A stretch of DNA of 7,230 nucleotides, from positions 1-7,230 of the forward strand of contig JAQYVQ010000296.1 of assembly GCA_030145435.1 (NCBI GenBank), given 5' to 3'. A model generated the notes under the pieces. That model was not told where the DNA came from. It did no database searches and worked only from the letters and a program-made list of their open reading frames with translations. The DNA is from Syntrophobacteria bacterium. Lineage in GTDB: Bacteria; Desulfobacterota; DSWW01. Positions 6,801-7,230 of the stretch are shown one piece after another. Every line of letters starts with the position of its first letter. Position 1 is the stretch's first letter. The position numbers were made by a program, and so were the translations under genes.

Positions 6801-6829
6801 AGTATACCCTCCAGGGGTATGGCTGTCAA
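6801..6829 (-). promoter_or_regulatory. Sigma70-type promoter of the hdr operon
   Basis: On the minus strand a consensus -35 TTGACA (6829-6824) is followed by a 17-base spacer and the -10 TATACT (6806-6801, five of six bases). Initiation is expected near 6794, giving a leader of about 117 bases to the TTG start of hdrC (about 51 to the GTG). A T-rich stretch (about 6845-6872) lies further upstream but is too far from the -35 to call an UP element. Confidence 0.85.
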
Positions 6830-6885
6830 GAATGCCACACAGGGCAAAACAAACAAAAAGCCAAGTAAAACAATAGGATAGTCGT

Positions 6886-6916
6886 GCAGGTCTCAGGTAG
6901 AGCAGGTCCCAGGTAG
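6886..6916. repeat. Two-copy 16-base tandem repeat
   Basis: GCAGGTCTCAGGTAG (6886-6900) is repeated as GCAGGTCCCAGGTAG (6902-6916), with one mismatch in 15. A decayed third piece, ATAGGTCTCG, runs to 6927. It lies between the corrinoid gene stop and the hdr promoter. No dyad or T-run makes it a terminator. It may be a small slippage repeat or part of a dispersed repeat family. Confidence 0.7.
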
Positions 6917-6929
6917 TATAGGTCTCGTC

Positions 6930-7230
6930 TTACTCGCGGGGAGAATTCGTGGCGAGGCCCAGCAGTTCCTTGCATTTATCAACGGCCCGTGCAGCATCGG
7001 GCGCATACCCGTCCGCACCTGCCGCCAGCGCCTTGTCCGCGTCCTGGACGGCACCGCCCTCCAGGACCTTGACGCGGCCGCTGCCGCCCTCCTTATCCAT
7101 GGCCTGGATCGTCTTCTCCAACCACGGGAGGCTCGTGGTCAAAAGGGCACTCAGGGCAACGACCTGAAACTTGCCCTCGCGGGCCTCCGCTACAAAAGCC
7201 TCCGGGTCCACGTCGATGCCGAGATCCTTG
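6930..7230 (-). CDS. Corrinoid (B12-binding) protein of methyltransferase systems, C-terminal part, 5' end outside window
   Basis: Ninety-nine codons are seen before TAA at 6930. The visible part reads KDLGIDVDPEAFV, then VVALSALLTTSLPWLEKTI, then RVKVLEGGAV, and ends with GADGYAPDAARAVDKCKELLG. This is the second half of the cobalamin-binding Rossmann domain of MtbC/MttC/MtaC-like corrinoid proteins, which carry methyl groups between two methyltransferases. The base-off histidine motif (DxHxxG) would lie outside the window, so cofactor binding cannot be confirmed. The usual GGAPV turn reads GGAVQ here, a small departure from the family. It is co-oriented with the hdr operon but separated from it by the operon's own promoter. 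Its methyl donor is unknown. Confidence 0.88.
   Translation of the reverse strand, partial: KDLGIDVDPEAFVAEAREGKFQVVALSALLTTSLPWLEKTIQAMDKEGGSGRVKVLEGGAVQDADKALAAGADGYAPDAARAVDKCKELLGLATNSPRE

Noticed and set aside
6841..6929. Intrinsic terminator for the corrinoid gene
   Set aside because: The T-rich stretches on the minus strand are not preceded by a GC-rich hairpin, so none can be supported.

Overview
This window is the inside of a strictly anaerobic, GC-rich bacterial genome. Every supportable gene lies on the minus strand. The core is a compact operon for a soluble heterodisulfide-reductase-type electron-transfer complex, in transcription order: hdrC-like (6677 to 6099), hdrB-like (6102 to 5224), a small winged-helix gene (5170 to 4787), a very large hdrA (4776 to 277) and mvhD (284 to beyond the left edge). 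A separate corrinoid (B12-binding) protein gene enters from the right edge and ends at 6930. The absence of archaeal signals, a clean sigma70-type promoter, Shine-Dalgarno sites and the combination of Hdr, MvhD, selenocysteine and corrinoid genes suggest a Desulfobacterota-type organism (sulfate reducer or syntroph). An acetogen-like bacterium is the alternative. This placement is inference.

Layout, reading the minus strand from right to left. The 3' end of the corrinoid gene is followed by a 186 to 252 base intergenic stretch. This holds a short tandem repeat, then a near-consensus promoter (TTGACA, 17-base spacer, TATACT). A perfect 8+2+8 inverted repeat, TGAATGAGTGCTCATTCA, sits over the expected transcription start. 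This closely resembles the operator of TetR-type, acyl-CoA-responsive FadR repressors. The operon follows with an ATGA overlap between hdrC and hdrB, a 53-base gap before the winged-helix gene, a TAG stop built into the hdrA Shine-Dalgarno, and an 8-base overlap of hdrA with mvhD.

Two features stand out. First, mvhD has an in-frame UGA at codon 17, exactly where its family has the second cysteine of the C-N-W/Y-C motif. A 7-bp hairpin with a GGC loop follows 13 bases downstream, so this is very probably a selenoprotein with a bacterial SECIS element. A standard gene caller would miss or truncate it. Second, HdrA is 1499 residues long: two HdrA flavin modules in tandem, with a complete NADPH-dependent glutamate synthase small-subunit (GltD/NfnB-like) module inserted inside the ferredoxin domain of the first. 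It therefore appears to have three FAD sites, one NAD(P)H site and many FeS clusters in one chain.

Working model (inference): HdrB/HdrC form the disulfide (or other two-electron) site and its FeS relay. HdrA is the flavin hub with its own NAD(P)H port and ferredoxin clusters. Seleno-MvhD is the entry point for a hydrogenase, formate dehydrogenase or other partner not seen here. The complex would couple NAD(P)H, ferredoxin and a thiol/disulfide or methyl-group pathway by flavin-based electron bifurcation or confurcation, perhaps under acyl-CoA control.
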